Below are positions 13,432 to 14,113 of a stretch of 14,113 nucleotides of DNA, piece by piece. Within the stretch, counting starts at the first letter, position 1. Each line of letters begins with the position of its first letter. Position numbers and translations under genes: made by a program. Source of the stretch: Bacillota bacterium (GTDB lineage Bacteria; Bacillota_A; Clostridia; Lachnospirales; Lachnospiraceae). The notes below the pieces were generated by a model, which was not told the origin of the DNA, did not search any database, and saw nothing but the letters and a program-made list of their open reading frames with translations. The stretch covers positions 1 to 14,113 of the forward strand of contig JAEZSL010000368.1 of NCBI GenBank assembly GCA_023443925.1. Direction: 5' to 3'.

Positions 13432-14113
13432 ATGGACGAAAGAATCAAAGTATTAGCAAAAAATCTGGTCAATTATTCCATGAATGTAAAAAAGGGGGAT
13501 AAAGTTTATATACATTATGTTGGAGAATCCACGAAAGATCTGGCAGGAGAAATTGTAAATGAAGTTTATATGGCCGGAGGGCTGCCTTTTCCTCATTTCA
13601 CGGATCAGACGATTCAAAGAAAGGTTCTGTTAAACTGTACGCAGGAACAAATATCTCTTATGGCGGAAATAGATGCGAAAGAAATGGCGGAAATGGATTG
13701 TTATGTTGGAATAAGAGGCACCAGCAATGCTTCGGAATTATCCGATGTACCTGCGGAAAAAATGGAGATGTATGAGAAGTATTATACGACCCCTGTTCAT
13801 CATGATATCCGTATCAGCAAAACCAGATGGGTGGTTCTTCGTTACCCCAACTATGCAATGGCTCAGTTAGCGGGTACCAGCCTGGAAAGTTTTCAGGATT
13901 TCTACTTTAATGTATGCAATCTGGATTATTCCAAGATGGGCAAAGCCATGGAAAGCCTGGTAGCATATATGGAGAAGACGGATCGGGTTAAGATTGTTGG
14001 ACCTGGTACGGATTTAAGCTTTTCCATCAAGGGAATTCCCTGTATCCCCTGCGCCGGAGAATGCAATATTCCGGATGGAGAGGTTTATACGGCACCTGTC
14101 AGGGATTCCATTA
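13432..14113 (+). CDS. M29 family aminopeptidase, 3'-truncated
   Basis: 227 residues are visible and the frame is open to the window end. The N-terminal domain (KVLAKNLVNYSMNVKKGDKV, 6-25) and the following GGxPFP segment match thermophilic aminopeptidases of the AmpS/PepS (M29) family. GTDLSFSIKG (192-201) and GECNIPDGEVYTAP (209-222) are the family's signature. Glu217 in PDGEV is expected to be the first metal ligand, equivalent to Glu250 of the Thermus enzyme. The remaining ligands (second Glu, His, Tyr, His and Asp) lie beyond the window, so completeness cannot be judged. These cytosolic metallo-exopeptidases trim N-terminal residues from peptides. The start ATG 13432 follows AAGGAAG (13418-13424) by 7 nt. 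It may share a transcript with the preceding genes, since no clear terminator separates them. Confidence 0.9.
   Translation, partial: MDERIKVLAKNLVNYSMNVKKGDKVYIHYVGESTKDLAGEIVNEVYMAGGLPFPHFTDQTIQRKVLLNCTQEQISLMAEIDAKEMAEMDCYVGIRGTSNASELSDVPAEKMEMYEKYYTTPVHHDIRISKTRWVVLRYPNYAMAQLAGTSLESFQDFYFNVCNLDYSKMGKAMESLVAYMEKTDRVKIVGPGTDLSFSIKGIPCIPCAGECNIPDGEVYTAPVRDSI

Overview
The window looks like chromosomal DNA of a spore-forming, low-GC Firmicute, most likely a Lachnospiraceae/Clostridium-type anaerobe. The sequence evidence is strong AGGAGG-type ribosome binding sites, AT-rich intergenic DNA, the conserved ywlC-ywlE-ywlF (tsaC/sua5 - arginine phosphatase - rpiB) gene order, a YwmB-family protein, and a CwlD-like amidase with a plausible sigma-E promoter. 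The family assignment is inference. I see no mobile element, tRNA, rRNA or CRISPR.

Layout: (1) 1-1173, two tandem paralogous P-loop/ParA-like proteins whose Walker A box lacks the lysine; the first is cut by the window edge. (2) 1174-1838, a long AT-rich gap with a strong hairpin followed by a U-rich run, which may end a small RNA, and then an extended -10 promoter. (3) 1839-4341, two membrane-anchored cell-wall enzymes: a GH18 glycosidase with a stalk-like region and an SH3-like domain, then a CwlD-type N-acetylmuramoyl-L-alanine amidase. (4) 4487-6479, the operon tsaC(sua5)-ywlE-rpiB, closed by a long imperfect-hairpin terminator. (5) 6746-7555, a membrane-anchored YwmB-family protein. (6) 7639-9201 on the minus strand, an unusual Pro/Thr-rich repeat protein with an acidic conserved-looking domain and an Arg-rich tail. 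It converges on ywmB across a probable bidirectional terminator. (7) 9581-13336, a class I SAM-dependent methyltransferase and, 12 nt downstream, an 846-aa membrane-anchored protein. That protein has propeller-like repeats and ends in a C39-peptidase-like fold whose catalytic Cys and His both appear replaced by Ser. (8) 13432 to the window end, the N-terminal half of an M29-family aminopeptidase.

Functionally the window mixes housekeeping (tRNA t6A synthesis, protein-arginine dephosphorylation, pentose phosphate isomerisation, peptide degradation) with envelope and probably spore-related functions (GH18, CwlD-like amidase, YwmB, Pro/Thr-rich protein). The least explained parts are the C39-like pseudoenzyme, the Pro/Thr-rich protein, the lysine-less tandem P-loop pair and the possible small RNA at 1391-1610. 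I cannot demonstrate a multi-gene new system from this sequence alone.
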